Position numbers and translations under genes: made by a program
In this document: piece after piece, positions 1 through 11,560 of the stretch
Position numbering within the stretch: position 1 is the first letter of the stretch
Layout of the letters: each line of letters opens with the position of its first letter
Assembly: GCA_049999765.1 (NCBI GenBank)
Contig: JBNGIQ010009002.1
Span: forward strand, 103,001-167,000
Direction of reading: 5' to 3'
Length of the DNA: 64,000 nt
Source of the DNA: Phaeoceros laevis
Taxonomy: Eukaryota; Anthocerotophyta; Anthocerotopsida; Notothyladales
Notes under the pieces: model-generated
What the model was told of the DNA's origin: nothing
Databases searched by the model: none
What the model saw: the letters and a program-made list of their open reading frames with translations, nothing else

Positions 1-1676
1 ACCAGTGAGGGAATCACCATATTAACGCCTTCGTTCGTTGACTAAAGATGCTGGGCTGGGAGCATATGCCTGAGGGCTTTGCATATGCCCGCCTGACATT
101 CCGGGTCCAAGCCGACAAGATGCCGCCACTCTCACCTCTCGACCTTTATTAATCGAGGGGCTGTACTCGTGGTATGGCATCCGCCAGGATTCCGCCACAT
201 CGAGGGCGTAGGGCTCACGAGTCACTGCAACCACGGACACTAGGCTATTGGTGGTGTCTGGCACTCTGGGTCCACCTACTGCACCCAACCCGCCTCCATT
301 TGCCACTTGGCAGGTACGTACTGTACCAGACTTCATATCTTGAGGTGAAGTACGCCCGCGCGTACGAAAGGCAATACGGAAGGGTAACGAAAACGGCCCA
401 CCAAAAACTCTTTCTTCGAGGGCCACCATTTCCTACAATCACTTGAATTTCCTCCATCCGAATTCCGGAAGGATCCAGAACTTGCCAATACTAATACTAG
501 AAGCTGCTCCCATTTTCCTACCTCAGCATGACTTGCCTACGATAATCGACATACCAATTTCCACTTACAGGGGTTAAGGAGTGGTTTGCTTTACAGGGTT
601 ACAGGCTTTAGAGGGTTATAGTTTGGATGTAGAGTGTGTTTCGCATTATATTGAGTGATCCTCTCTATCACAAATGTGGCCCTTTTGGACACGTAGAAGA
701 GTCTTCTTCTACATGTTCATAGTTTGGTGTGAAAATTATGGACAAGTTATGAAGAAGAAAAGGCTGTAGGCTGTAGTCTAAGAAGAATTGGTCACTTACA
801 ATGCACATGTCATCCTTAGAAACTCGTGCACTTCAGATTGAATCATTGAAGCTTCTTCTCCAAGTCAATCAGAGCAGGAGGAGCACACCAAGAGGAGAAG
901 GATGGACGAAGGAATGGAATGGGCTCAAATAGTGATGCCCATTTTAGGCCGGCGAAGGGGACCTCATGTGTTCCTCCCCCGCTATAGACGCGGCACGTGA
1001 TGCGAATCTGGTTACCTACATTCAGTTTTAGCGAATGGTAAGCATACATAGACAAGGCTTGGAAGACGAAGAAGCAGCTTTACTACGTGCTTATGGGTCC
1101 AGTTGGGCCACACGATGGAATAGAGGTGATCACTTGGAACTGAAATGCGTTGTCGACTGCAGAAAAATCGCGTGTGCGGCGGAGGACCACGCCTTCTTCC
1201 GCGTGGCTGGTTAACACACCTTTTGGTTACACCTGGTGACGGTTCTTAACCGCACGATTAGGCAGCAGGAAGTGAGAAGCGTTCCCTTCCCTTTCCCTTC
1301 TCTCTCTCTCACGCGCGAATGATTGATCGCGATTGCTTCCTGCTGCCTGCCTGCCTGCGCTCCCTGCCAAATCAGTTTCTCCCTCTACAAAGCAAAGCTC
1401 GCCCGCTTGTCGTCGCATGAGCTGAGCTGCACAGTGCACTGTCTGCAGCCGCCCACCGTCGCTCCAGCTCCTGCCATTTTGCTCCATTCCTTCCTCGGCT
1501 TGCCGCTGCCAATTCCGCCCTCCCCTCTCCGCTGCCAGCCTGCGAGCTCCCCGCAGCGGGCCGGTTCCTCCGTTGGAGCTCCCCTCGGTGCGCTGCCTGG
1601 CGTCGGAGGGCTGCGCTGCCTCGAGGAGAGCCGCCGGCCAGCGGGGTGCAACGCGCGGGGAGTGAGCGTCTGCGGA
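1..1676. other. Left flank and probable GAPN 5' leader
   Basis: I recognise no gene in positions 1-1200. A 135-codon open frame on the minus strand (22-429) touches the window edge and matches no family I know, so it may be chance or part of something beyond the edge. From about 1260 onward the sequence is pyrimidine-rich, includes a CT run near 1300, and probably forms the promoter and 5' leader of the GAPN gene at 1677. That leader also contains an in-frame open stretch from 1323, described with the gene. Confidence 0.5.
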
Positions 1677-4384
1677 ATGGCAGGCACCGGAATTTTCAGC
1701 GAGATCATCGAGGGAGACGTGTACAAATACTACGCCGATGGGGAGTGGAAGAAGTCCGCATCCAAGGCCTCCGTGCAAATTTTCAATCCCGCCACTCGCA
1801 AAGTGCAGTACAAGGTGCAAGGTGAGAGCAGAGCGCCACATTATTGGTTGCTTTCGGTGGTTTCGTCATGCAGGCTCGGCGCTTGGTCCGGCTGGTGTGG
1901 TTGGTGTGGTTGTGTTCGGGTTTCAGCTTGCTAGGAGTACAGGAATTGGGAATCAGCTCTCAGCTGCTGGCTTCTTTCAGTCTTGGCTGCATCAGCCGTC
2001 TGCATTGTTGGATGCTTGTAGTGGGATCAGGGAGGGAGATCGGCTTTGCATTATTTCTTGGCTGGTTTTTTTCTGGTTCAATTCCGATGCGCCACTGGTT
2101 GGGAAGGTTGGCCGGTAGGTCGGGCTACCGATTTTTATGTGGTCGTTTCCGGAGATTGCGTTTTGACTGTTTGCGCTGTCCGTCCGACCAGCTTGCACGC
2201 AGGATGAGGTCAACAAGGTGATGGAAAGTGCGAAAGCAGCTCAAAAGCTGTGGGCAAAGACTCCGTTGTGGAAGAGAGCGGAGGCGTTGCACAAGGCTGC
2301 AGCGATCTTGAAAGAGAACAAGGGACCTATTGCTGAGTGCTTGGTGAAGGAAGTTGCGAAGCCCGCCAAGGACTCCATTACCGAGGTAAGAGAAATGGAG
2401 CCTATGTGATTTTCTTCTACAGCCCCGTTTTTTGAAATGGTGCGTCTTACACGTCCATGTTGCAAACAACATTGGCAGGTTGTCCGGTCTGGTGATCTTA
2501 TATCGTATACTGCTGAAGAAGGTGTGAGAATCTTGGTGGAAGGAAAGTTTTTGGCTTCGGACAGCTTTCCAGGGAACGACAGGAACAAGTTGTGCTTTGC
2601 TTCCAAGGTGAGCGTTCCGTAAGTTGTGAGAATACAAGTCTTTGATGACGCATTACCAGGTTGATGTTGCTTTTGTCTTTGGCTGAGAAATTTAACTCCT
2701 TTTCAGATTCCCCTTGGAGTTGTGCTGGCCATCCCTCCTTTCAACTACCCCGTCAACCTTGCGGTGTCAAAGATTGGGCCAGCTCTGATTGCTGGCAATG
2801 CCCTGGTGCTGAAGCCACCTACCCAGGTGAGAACAGTTACTTCTTCAATTGATGTATTGTTACTGCAGTTTGGTGCTTGCCTCAGTTGGATGTGAAACCT
2901 AAAATTCACTACCTTTATGTATGTGATAACAAAGAGGTGCGGAGGATACTAGTAATCTCTGATATTTCTCTTTTGGGCTCCACAAATATTTTTTTGTCAC
3001 TAACATTTCCGTTTCTTGTCCAGGGTGCTGTTGCCGCATTGCACATGGTTCACTGCTTCCACCTTGCCGGGTTTCCGAAGGGTCTGATCAGTGCCATCAC
3101 TGGGAAGGGGTCCGAGATTGGGGACTTTTTGACAATGCACCCTCTTGTCAATTGTATCAGGTAAGGTGCCTGGATGGCATTCACTGGATGAGGGCTGCTG
3201 TATTCAATCTTGCCCTTCAAGTTCGAACACACGCCACCATCTTGTAGTTTGACGACCTTCTTCATGTGACAGCTTCACTGGAGGAGATACAGGTATAGCC
3301 ATTTCAAAGAAGGCAGGCATGGTTCCTCTCCAGATGGAATTGGGTGGGAAGGATGCCTGCATTGTCCTTGAAGATGCCGATCTGGAACTTGCTGCTGCCA
3401 ACATCGTTAAAGGAGGATATTCTTACAGGTGAAAATCCTGTAGAATCCAAGGGGCTTGACAGTGCTTTAGAATTCACCTCCCTATTTTTAGTTTTTTTCC
3501 TGTCTAACAGTTCCAGCAGTTTACAGTTACTAACCGTTAGTGCTGCTGATTTTGTTACTGCAGCGGACAGAGATGTACAGCTGTGAAAGTTGTTCTTGTT
3601 ATAGAATCTGTGGCTGATGCCCTTGTAGCCAAAGTGAACAACAAGATCTCCAAGCTGACTGTAGGGGCACCCGAGGATGACTGTGACATCACTCCGGTTG
3701 TGAGTGAGTCCTCAGCGAATTTTATAGAGGGCCTGGTGAAGGACGCCAAGGAGAAGGGTGCCAAGTTCTGGCAGGATTACAAAAGAGATGGCAACCTGCT
3801 GTGGCCGCTGCTTATTGATCATGTCAGACCTGACATGAGACTGGCGTGGGAGGAGCCATTTGGCCCTGTTCTACCTGTGATTCGCATCAAAACTGTTGAA
3901 GAGGGTATCCATCACTGCAATGCCAACAATTTTGCTCTTCAGGTGAACATCTTGTTGTACACCATTTTTTTGTCACTTGCTTTTTAGCGCATCTAATTTA
4001 GCCAGATTCTAGCTCTGAAGTAACAGCTCCGTAACTTGTGACGCAAATACTTTATCTGCATCATACAGGGATGTGTATTCACCAAGGACATCAACAAGGC
4101 TATCATGGTCAGTGATGCTATGGAGACGGGAACCGTTCAGATAAACTCGGCTCCTGCAAGAGGACCCGATCACTTTCCCTTCCAGGTTAGCCGTTGTATA
4201 CCTGTTTATTTTGTGTCATTGGGATCCTAACCAATTGACCGAGACACTGACCAACCTTAAAATGGCGCAGGGCTTGCGAGACAGCGGCATCGGCTCACAA
4301 GGTATTACCAACAGTATAAATATGATGACGAAAACGAAGAGCACCGTGATCAATTTGCCTTCCGCATCCTACACACTTGGCTAG
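1677..4384 (+). CDS. GAPN: NADP-dependent non-phosphorylating glyceraldehyde-3-phosphate dehydrogenase (ALDH11 family)
   Basis: Oxidises glyceraldehyde-3-phosphate directly to 3-phosphoglycerate with NADP+, giving NADPH without ATP; the plant enzyme is cytosolic. Nine exons can be read: 1677-1821, 2192-2385, 2479-2607, 2707-2826, 3024-3160, 3273-3428, 3564-3942, 4069-4185 and 4271-4384, all with GT-AG junctions that keep frame. The product is about 496 residues, the normal family length, and is colinear with plant ALDH11A3. The catalytic Glu lies in MELGGKDAC and the catalytic Cys in SGQRCTAV, which is split by an intron. The start was chosen because [10 protein letters not shown] matches the usual plant N-terminus. 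The frame stays open upstream to 1323, adding 118 codons with few acidic residues and many Ser, Ala and Arg. That could be a transit peptide from an alternative start or merely untranslated leader. The UNE2-like gene downstream is convergent. Confidence 0.95.
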
Positions 4385-4789
4385 ATGCGGCTGTCATAGG
4401 ACAAGGGGAACGTGATCGCACAGAGGCTGAGGAGAGGTAGTAGGCTAATTTCGACACATTTAGACATTTAGGCCGGTGTTAGATTTTAGAATCTTTTGAC
4501 TGTCCACGACTTGGATAGTCACGACTCACGAGTTTCCATCTGGACTCCAGATTCTGGAGATAGAACGAGCCTTGGGTAAAAAGCAGTGATAGTTTTGTAT
4601 CATTGTTCGTCAACTGTGGGCATCTGACACTCAGGTTTTGTCCGAAACACTTTCGCAGCAGCTTATGAATTCACTGTTGGAGTTGCAAGTGATTGCTCAT
4701 TCGAATATGTGGTGCTCTTCACATATAAGGAATTTTCGCAACTCGGTCCGGAGTCTAGCCCATGGTATCATCGGTGGAGCCAAAAAAAG
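4385..4789. other. Intergenic, convergent 3' ends
   Basis: About 400 bp lie between the stop of the GAPN gene and the stop of the convergent MFS gene. It should hold both 3' untranslated regions and their polyadenylation signals. I see no gene, repeat or structured element in it. Confidence 0.5.
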
Positions 4790-6580
4790 TTACACCACTC
4801 TAGCAGTCGACTTGAGGACCTCAAGCTTGTCTACAAAGCCGTTATCTTCCCCAGCTTCATCCAGAAGGGAATTCCAGGCATCGTCCCAGTCGTGTAAACT
4901 TTCTTGCAAAGCGCTTCCTTCCTCCTCTGCCGTCACCTTCTTCACCTGGTCCCTGTCCTTTGGATATGTGCAATACAAAAAAGAAGCTATAGCCAAGCAG
5001 AGGAGAAAAGGAACAGCTATGCAGAAACAGAGACCACGGCTAAGGGCCCTGGCATTGCGCAGATCTTTGGCTACAGTTGCATCCGCATCCTTCTTCACCT
5101 TGTGGAATCCATAGGCATACTCTGCAAGAACTCCCACCAAAGGCGCCCCTAGTGCTGCTATCGACTTCTCCAGGGCCATGTCCAGTGCATACACGGTGGT
5201 GCGAAGCTGGCCTGGAACAATCTCTGAGAAGATGGGCCAGTTGGTTGCAGGAGCGTTCCAGGACATGAGAAACCCCATGGACAAAAGCACAACAGCATAG
5301 AGCCAGGTAGCGCCTGAGTCTTTAGGTAGTCCAAGCAGGAGAAGAGCAGCAAGAGGTATGCCCATCCCGGCACTGAACTGAGAGCACATGATTCTGCCTG
5401 CATTCGGGAAGGAAAATGCTGCTTGATCACCCACCCAGCCTCCGAAGACAGATCCAGCTGCAGTGCCCAAAGAGAGGAGAGCCACAAGAAGGGCAGCCCT
5501 GCCGTGGGAGAAACCCAGTAGCTCCATCCAGAGGGTAAGGAAGGCCATAGCATTCCCTGGAATGGAGCCTACAATGCCTTGTGCGACTATCACCTGGAAA
5601 GTTGGGATAGCCAGCACATTCTTGGTGCCCTTCCAAAGCTCCCGAACGCTGGGAGATGGCTGGTGCTGCTCCAAATTGTCCACCACCAAGTCGGCGTCTA
5701 TGCTGCTTGAACACAAGAAACGCCAACATTGAGCAAACGCCCCATCAGAAAACAGAGCATGACAAGAACCTGACGGTGACAGTGTTTCCTTCAAATGTTC
5801 GCCTAGATTCGAACAACATGCGGGCACTAATAAAGGCCAGAAATTCTGACGCACCCGAGAGCATCATAGTCTCGTTGCTTGTGGTAAGGGTCGTCCACGA
5901 TCGAGTACACCGCGGAACTAATGAGGCTGCTGAGCAGAGCGACCACCAAGAAAGCAAACCTCCAGCCTCCAAATCCAAGCACGCTTTTAGGGCCCATGAC
6001 TGTGGCAAAAACACCACCTGCAACAGTGCCCATCTGCCCTGCCGCATGCATCCACCCGAAGGCCATTCCGCGCTCTCCCTCCGGATGCAAGTCCGCTACC
6101 AGAGACTGTATGGCTGGAATCACCACAGCCAGACCTAACCCATTGGCAGCCCTCGCCAATGCTGCCTCCCTGCATGACACAAGTTTCGATCATTCCTGCA
6201 CTGCCTGAACAGACACAAGCTTTCACCCCAGCAGCCAGCCACAGAATTTCTTCTAGAGGTGCGAAGACCTGCCAGTAGGAAGTAGACACGCCCACGAACG
6301 CGGTGGCAATGCCCCAGACTAGGCATCCGGCCCCAATAATCCGAGCCCGGTTGTACCGCGTTGCTAGGTATGCGGACAGTGGCGATGCCAGGGCTTGCAA
6401 GACTGCTCTTATCAAGGTAAGCGTCCCCAGAGCTGTTGGTCCCACTCCAAATGCTCGCCCCATCTCTGCGTAAACAGCTGGGACCAGGGCCTCATCTGCG
6501 TGCTCCAGCATCGCTGCCAAATTGAGCACAATGGTGACAAGAGATTGAGGATAGGCCATCTTTCCACTTCTCACAGCCAC
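4790..6580 (-). CDS. UNE2-like major facilitator superfamily transporter (copy A)
   Basis: Twelve-helix MFS permease of the plant family that includes Arabidopsis UNE2 (At1g78130); its substrate is not established. Three exons, read on the minus strand: 6580-6269, 6165-5855 and 5702-4790, giving about 511 residues. Family signatures are LNLAAMLEHADEALVPAVY at the N-terminus, YNRARII after helix 2, GLGLAVVIPAIQSLVADLH, TFQVIVAQG and APATNWPIFSEIVPG. The tail is hydrophilic and acidic. A second in-frame Met lies at 6559. Donor 1 (gtcttc) and acceptor 1 (gggag) are weak but keep the family alignment. Unlike copies B and C, this copy has no intron at the ATN-PIF position, so one intron was lost here or gained in the others. 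It is convergent with GAPN and followed on the same strand by two GST genes. Confidence 0.9.
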
Positions 6581-6803
6581 GGAAGTGGCCGTGCATAGTG
6601 GTCAAAGCACAAGGTAATGCTCGGGTGCCCAACGATACAGGTACCGAACTCCGACCCCGACCTCCTCATTGCGAGACAGGAGTGGTAGAAGACCAACAGG
6701 GACAAGCAGTTGTCCACATTGGAGACAAGCCACTTGGCAGCCCACCAAGTAGACATATGGCAAAGTTCTAGTTCAGACCTACAAAAGGGAGTTACCGCGG
6801 ACT

Positions 6804-7714
6804 CTAAAATGCAACCCTCTCTTCGGTCTTGTCCAATCCTGTCTCCACCACCGCTGCCTTCCACACCTCAAAGTACTTGGTCCAGGAGGGCCGCGAGGTA
6901 ATGTCCTCCCACCAGGCCTGCACATGTTGCTTGCTTCTCAACAGCTCGGCACCCTCCTTCGGGGCGGCAAACAGTAGGTAGTTGATGGAGGTCAGGTGCG
7001 TGATCTCTGCCAGGGAAAAGAAATCCCCAGCCAGGTACTTGTTCGTGGACAGATGGGCATCGTAGATGTCCAAAATCCTACTCAGTTCCTTGAGATGCTC
7101 TGCAACAATCTCCTCGTTCGGGATAGAGCCGGTGAAGGTGGGGCCAAACCACCTTTGGTGGGTGATGACTGACAGCGTCTTGAAGAAGGCATGCACCTGC
7201 ACCTCCAGCCACTGGTCTACCACAGCTCTGATCGGCAAGACCTCGGGGTAGAGGTCACTTCCCTGACCCGAAAACTTCTCTGCTAGGTACCTGGCAATAG
7301 CTCGAGACTCTGCGAATCACAGGTGAGTAAGACAATCATGCCCAGTGCGCTGCTGTTCTAACATTCAGCAATGGAAGGGTGGTCAGCGACTTTAGGAGCT
7401 CACCGAAAAGCGTGAAATCACCATCTTCAATGCAGGGAATTTCTCCGAAGGGCTTTCCGACCAAACAAGTAGCAGCTCACATGAGACTTTGCAATGCTTG
7501 AAAAATACTGGGTGAGGACCAAGAATGATACCAGGTGCAGGATGAGAGATCTAGAGATGCATACCTGCTTGGCCAGGTAGGGCTGCTGTTTCTGCTCCCC
7601 GATCATCATATTCACATTGACATTTTGGAAATCGCTGACATCCTTCTCGTACAGGGTGATGAGGACTGAGCCCACGTTCAACGAGACGGGGCTTCCGTAT
7701 ACTTTGATCGCCAT
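6804..7714 (-). CDS. Phi-class glutathione S-transferase, copy 1
   Basis: Conjugates glutathione to electrophiles or reduces peroxides in the cytosol; the substrate cannot be predicted. Three exons on the minus strand: 7714-7565, 7452-7404 and 7309-6804, giving about 234 residues. The N-terminal thioredoxin-like fold begins MAIKVYGSPVSLN, with a Ser at residue 11 where phi enzymes carry the catalytic serine. The 49-nt middle exon encodes PFGEIPCIEDGDFTLF, including the cis-proline. The third exon opens with the glutathione-binding ESRAIARYLAEKF and continues into the helical C-terminal domain (AGDFFSLAEITHL, HVQAWWEDITSRPSW). It is closest to copy 2 (shared SINYxLFAAPxEGAxLL segment), so these two look like a recent tandem duplication. 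Confidence 0.93.
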
Positions 7715-8292
7715 AGCCTCCTCAAAGCCCTCTGCAATAATAGACAAGCTTGTGCAAACTAGGCTATTCGTCCCAAACTTCTGGAATGACTAGTCTGGCA
7801 TTGAGGTGAGAGAAGCACCTCGTCCTCGGTAAAATGTGAGTTCAGATACCTTGTTTACCTCTCATTCCTCGGATACCTTGTTCAGATAGCTTGTTCCCTT
7901 CCTACATTCAGCTAGCTTTACAGCGAAGGGAATTGCAATGGATGATTCGGTTGAAGTACACTAGACTAGCACTAAAACCACCAGTCCTCCGACAACACCT
8001 GGCCTCAATCCCTGACTCCCTTGGACTCCGACATGAAAAACTTCCGCTATAACGTTTTTTGACAGCCTATCCGTGGACCTCACAGATTCACACGAGTAGT
8101 GGGCCCATTTGGATGTCAGGCTCTTAGATATTCTTTGTGAAAAGGCATACCTCAAAGTCACCCCATGGGTGCTGATTAAAGGCAACAATGGAGCTGGAAC
8201 ATATGAGGGTGTACACTGACTAGAAACAGCTCCTATGTTTCCAGTGTTTGGACACCGAAAGCCAATCTAGCTTCCCTGTGAGGGGAGAGGCA
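7715..8292. other. Intergenic between GST copies 1 and 2
   Basis: About 580 bp separating two head-to-tail GST genes. It should hold the 3' end of copy 2 and the promoter of copy 1. I see nothing else; the short open frames here show no family resemblance. Confidence 0.5.
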
Positions 8293-9179
8293 TCACTCTG
8301 TCTTCAACCCCTGCAACGCCTCAAAGATGAGCGCCCACACATTGTCCCATAGCTCCACCACCTTGGCCCAAGCCGGTCGGGAGGTGATGTCGTTCCACCA
8401 CGCCTGCACATGTCTCCTGCTGCCCAACAGCTGGGCACCCTCCACCGGGGCGGCAAAGAGTATGTAGTTGATGGAGCCCATGTGCACGATCTCCGCCAGG
8501 CTGAAGAAATCCCCAGCCAGGTACTTGCTCGTGGACAGACGAGCCTCGTAGATGTCGAGAACCAGGCCCAGTTCCTTCATGCTCTTGGCAATGAGCGCTT
8601 GGTCGCCCGGCTTGCCCTTGAGTGTGGGGGAGAACCATTTCTCGTAGGTGAGGGACCATGCCGGATTGACCAAGTTCTGCGCCTGCACCTCCACCCACTG
8701 GTCTACCAGAGCTCTGGCCGCGGGGGCCTGTGGGTATAGTTCACTTCCTTGCCCCGCAAACTTGTCTGCCAGGTACCTCACAATAGCTCGCGACTCTGCC
8801 AATGCATGTGCAATCAGGGGCAGGCAATGCCGTTTCAATGATCATGCAATGTCAGGAAATTGCGGGGGCAATTGAGAGCTTACCGTAGAGTATGAAATCT
8901 TCATCTTGGATGCACGGGATGAGCCCAAAGGGCTGACAACAGCCAGCCAGCAGCCCGCATGAGATCAAATCCACACTCACATCATTCGTGGCTCTAGACC
9001 AACAATGTAGGGGCTCGTCTGAAGCATACCTGCTTGGCGACGTATGAGGGCTCCTTATGCGCCCCGGTCAGCAAGTTGATGTCCACGATCTCGAAATCCT
9101 TGACCTGCTTCTCGAACAGGGTTAGCAGAACTGTGACAACGTTGAAGGAGGCCGGGCTTCCATACACTTTGAGCGCCAT
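8293..9179 (-). CDS. Phi-class glutathione S-transferase, copy 2
   Basis: Cytosolic phi-class GST, about 233 residues. Three exons on the minus strand: 9179-9030, 8932-8884 and 8795-8293. MALKVYGSPASFN carries the expected catalytic-position Ser11. The 49-nt second exon encodes PFGLIPCIQDEDFILY with the cis-proline. Exon 3 opens with ESRAIVRYLADKF and holds AGDFFSLAEIVHM and HVQAWWNDITSRPAW. The gene structure is identical to copies 1, 3 and 4. Its start codon faces the start of copy 3 across about 1.06 kb, so copies 1-2 and 3-4 form two divergent arms. Confidence 0.93.
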
Positions 9180-10238
9180 GATCCCGAACTTTATGCAAAG
9201 CTTCCAAGCCCAACAGCAACACAGGGCCGAGGCTTGCAAGTCGAGTTGCTGGAGCGGTGCTCCTCCTCAACAACAACAACTGTTACAGTGGAGTCGAGCT
9301 GATCAATCTGCTGACGACAGACCCAGCGTGACGGTTGCAGAAAGAGGGTTGGATGAGCGTCGCAGTGATGTACGTACGGCAGGATGATGATGGTGATTAT
9401 TGATGAACCTCCGGGATTAACCGGGACCTCGGGCAATAACAACTTGAAGCAATGCATCAGGATATGTTCAGCTGCCACAAGTGTTGGACTATTACGGCGG
9501 GTGTTGTTTCCCAGAAAGCTATGGTACGAGGCCTCTAGCAGATATTCGCACTGCCGGCTAGTGAAGAATTGTGGATCATGGTTGTGCAGACCTGCCTTGG
9601 GCACGTCCGCCCATTGTTTACTGTATCAACAGGGAGCGCTTTTAAATGTTGGTGCTCTTTTGCCTTCTGACGTTTCACCGGGTTGGGTGTACCGATATCC
9701 TGCATAAGCTAGTAAGCTTTGGAACCACTGCAAACTAGTGCGATACCTTGATTTTTGACGGGCATGGAAGTTCGAAAATAAAAATGTGTGGACGCGTGGC
9801 TCAATAGTATTTGATGCACCTGATATTGCAGGTTACTTTTTGTGTGGTGACCTGCTGATAGTGCACTGGTTTTTCTTAAAGTGTGGAAGTGGGTGACACT
9901 GGACTCGTTTTCATCCATTATCGGTACACCCAACCTCGCTACTGCCCCCCATGGATGACGCTTTGACCTGTAGGTCGTGGATATTCGCTTCACGAAGGGG
10001 AGCACGAACGAGCATGGAAAGATGGGACCGGCCGTGCAGCTCACGCTTGAAGCTTGAGCCACACGGAACCTGAGCTATCGCTGCAATGGTGCGTCCTGTC
10101 GTTCTCCAAACATCTCATCAGCTGACACTTGTATGGATTCATGACCTAGTCTAGTAGTTGTTGTGCTCACTTCTGCTGTGTCGTTGTTCACAGCAGAGGT
10201 GAAAGAAGGTGGAGTCCAGTCCTCAGAGTTCTCCATCC
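9180..10238. other. Divergent intergenic between GST copies 2 and 3
   Basis: About 1.06 kb between two outward-facing GST genes, so it must contain both promoters. The open frames here (for example 9191-9604 minus and 9709-10062 minus) have no recognisable family. I could not pick out a certain promoter element by eye. Confidence 0.5.
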
Positions 10239-11198
10239 ATGGGTCTCAAGGTGCACGGATTCGTGGGCGGGACCACCGCCACGGTCCTGCTCTCCTTGTA
10301 CGAGAAGAATGTCACCGATTTCGAGCTGGTTATTGTCAACTTCCTTGCAGGGGAGCAGCGCCATGCATCACATCTGGCCAAGCAGGTAACTGTAGCTTGA
10401 ATACATCATCAACTATCCTGCAACTATCTGTATTGGCATTGTGATTCTAAGCAGCATACACTAGTAGCATATGCATCCATCCGAGGTTTTCCCATTCCTT
10501 TCTTGAACCGAGTTGCAGCAACTAATCTGCCTTGTGAACTCCTCTCTTCAGCCTTTTGGCAAAATTCCGGTTCTTGAAGATGAAGACTTGACGATCTTCG
10601 GTAGGTGCCAAGTTTGTTCTTCTTTTGGGTACCTAGCTATTGTCCAAATGCAAGCAGGCACCAGTGCATTGTTTCTTCAGGAGTAACTGCCTGATGATGC
10701 TGGTGGAAATTTATGCACAATGCAGAGTCCCGAGGCATTGTGAGATATGTGGCCGACAAGTATGCTGGACAGGGAACCGATCTGTACCCAAAGAACCTCA
10801 AAGACAGAGCTGTGGTAGACCAGTGGATGGAAGTGGAGTCCCAGAACTTGAGCCAGTGGTCAATGAACATCGCGTACGAGAGGTTCTATGCCCCCAACAT
10901 TTTCCACAGAGAGAGCAACCTGGAGTTGATTGCAACCAGCCTGGAGAAGCTGTGTGCAGCTCTGGACATCTACGACCAGCGTCTGGCTAGCAGCGAGTAC
11001 TTGGCTGGGGACTTCTTCTCTCTGGCGGACGTGCTGCTCATGCCCGCCTGCTTCGGGATGCCCGACTTCTTCGAGCTCGTTCAGAGCAGGAAGCATTTGC
11101 GTGCCTGGTGGGAGAAGGTCAGTGCCAGACCTGCCTCGAAGCGGTACGAGGCACAAGCTTCCCAGTTCTGGCAAAACCTCCCTGGTCCACCAGCATAG
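10239..11198 (+). CDS. Phi-class glutathione S-transferase, copy 3, atypical active site
   Basis: Phi-class GST of about 222 residues. Exons: 10239-10385, 10552-10600 (49 nt) and 10726-11198. The fold is intact: PFGKIPVLEDEDLTIF with the cis-proline, ESRGIVRYVADKYAGQG with the glutathione-binding Glu-Ser, and AGDFFSLADVLL in the C-terminal domain. The N-terminus reads MGLKVHGFVGGTTATV. When aligned with the other copies, position 11, the catalytic serine of phi enzymes, is Gly, although two threonines follow directly. It may therefore be catalytically altered, use a neighbouring Thr, or act as a binding protein. An upstream in-frame ATG at 10209 would add ten residues; 10239 was chosen because it matches the sister genes. 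Confidence 0.92.
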
Positions 11199-11560
11199 TG
11201 TACAGTAGTAGTAACCATGGTTTCACTTTCTCCCCGCAATGGCTGTCGGAGGAGGATGTTTGTTGTGCTGTGTCCTCACGGTTTTCACGTGGGAGTATCA
11301 GTTTTGCCGTGAAATAGAATACACAAAAGATGCATTATTATCCAGACGTTACTCCAGTCCTGACAAGCGTGCCTAATAATAATTCTCGTCTCGAGTTGTG
11401 TGCCATGGCGCACTTTTAGATCTGTGACACGGTCCCTTGCCAGGTGCCACCGTCCTAGAAGGCACCAACGATTCACAGCGTTACTGATGATTTCGTGTCT
11501 TCCCGTCCAGCTCGTTTTGTTTTGTGAGCGGTGTGTTGACGAGCGAGCAAGCAAGCGAAG
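11199..11560. other. Intergenic between GST copies 3 and 4
   Basis: About 360 bp that should hold the 3' end of copy 3 and the promoter and leader of copy 4. Nothing else is apparent. The 146-codon minus-strand frame over this stretch runs into exon 1 of copy 4 and is a shadow. Confidence 0.5.

Noticed and set aside
22-429. 135-codon minus-strand frame at the left edge
   Set aside because: No recognisable family, no clear promoter or splice context, and it touches the window edge; left as an unassigned open frame.
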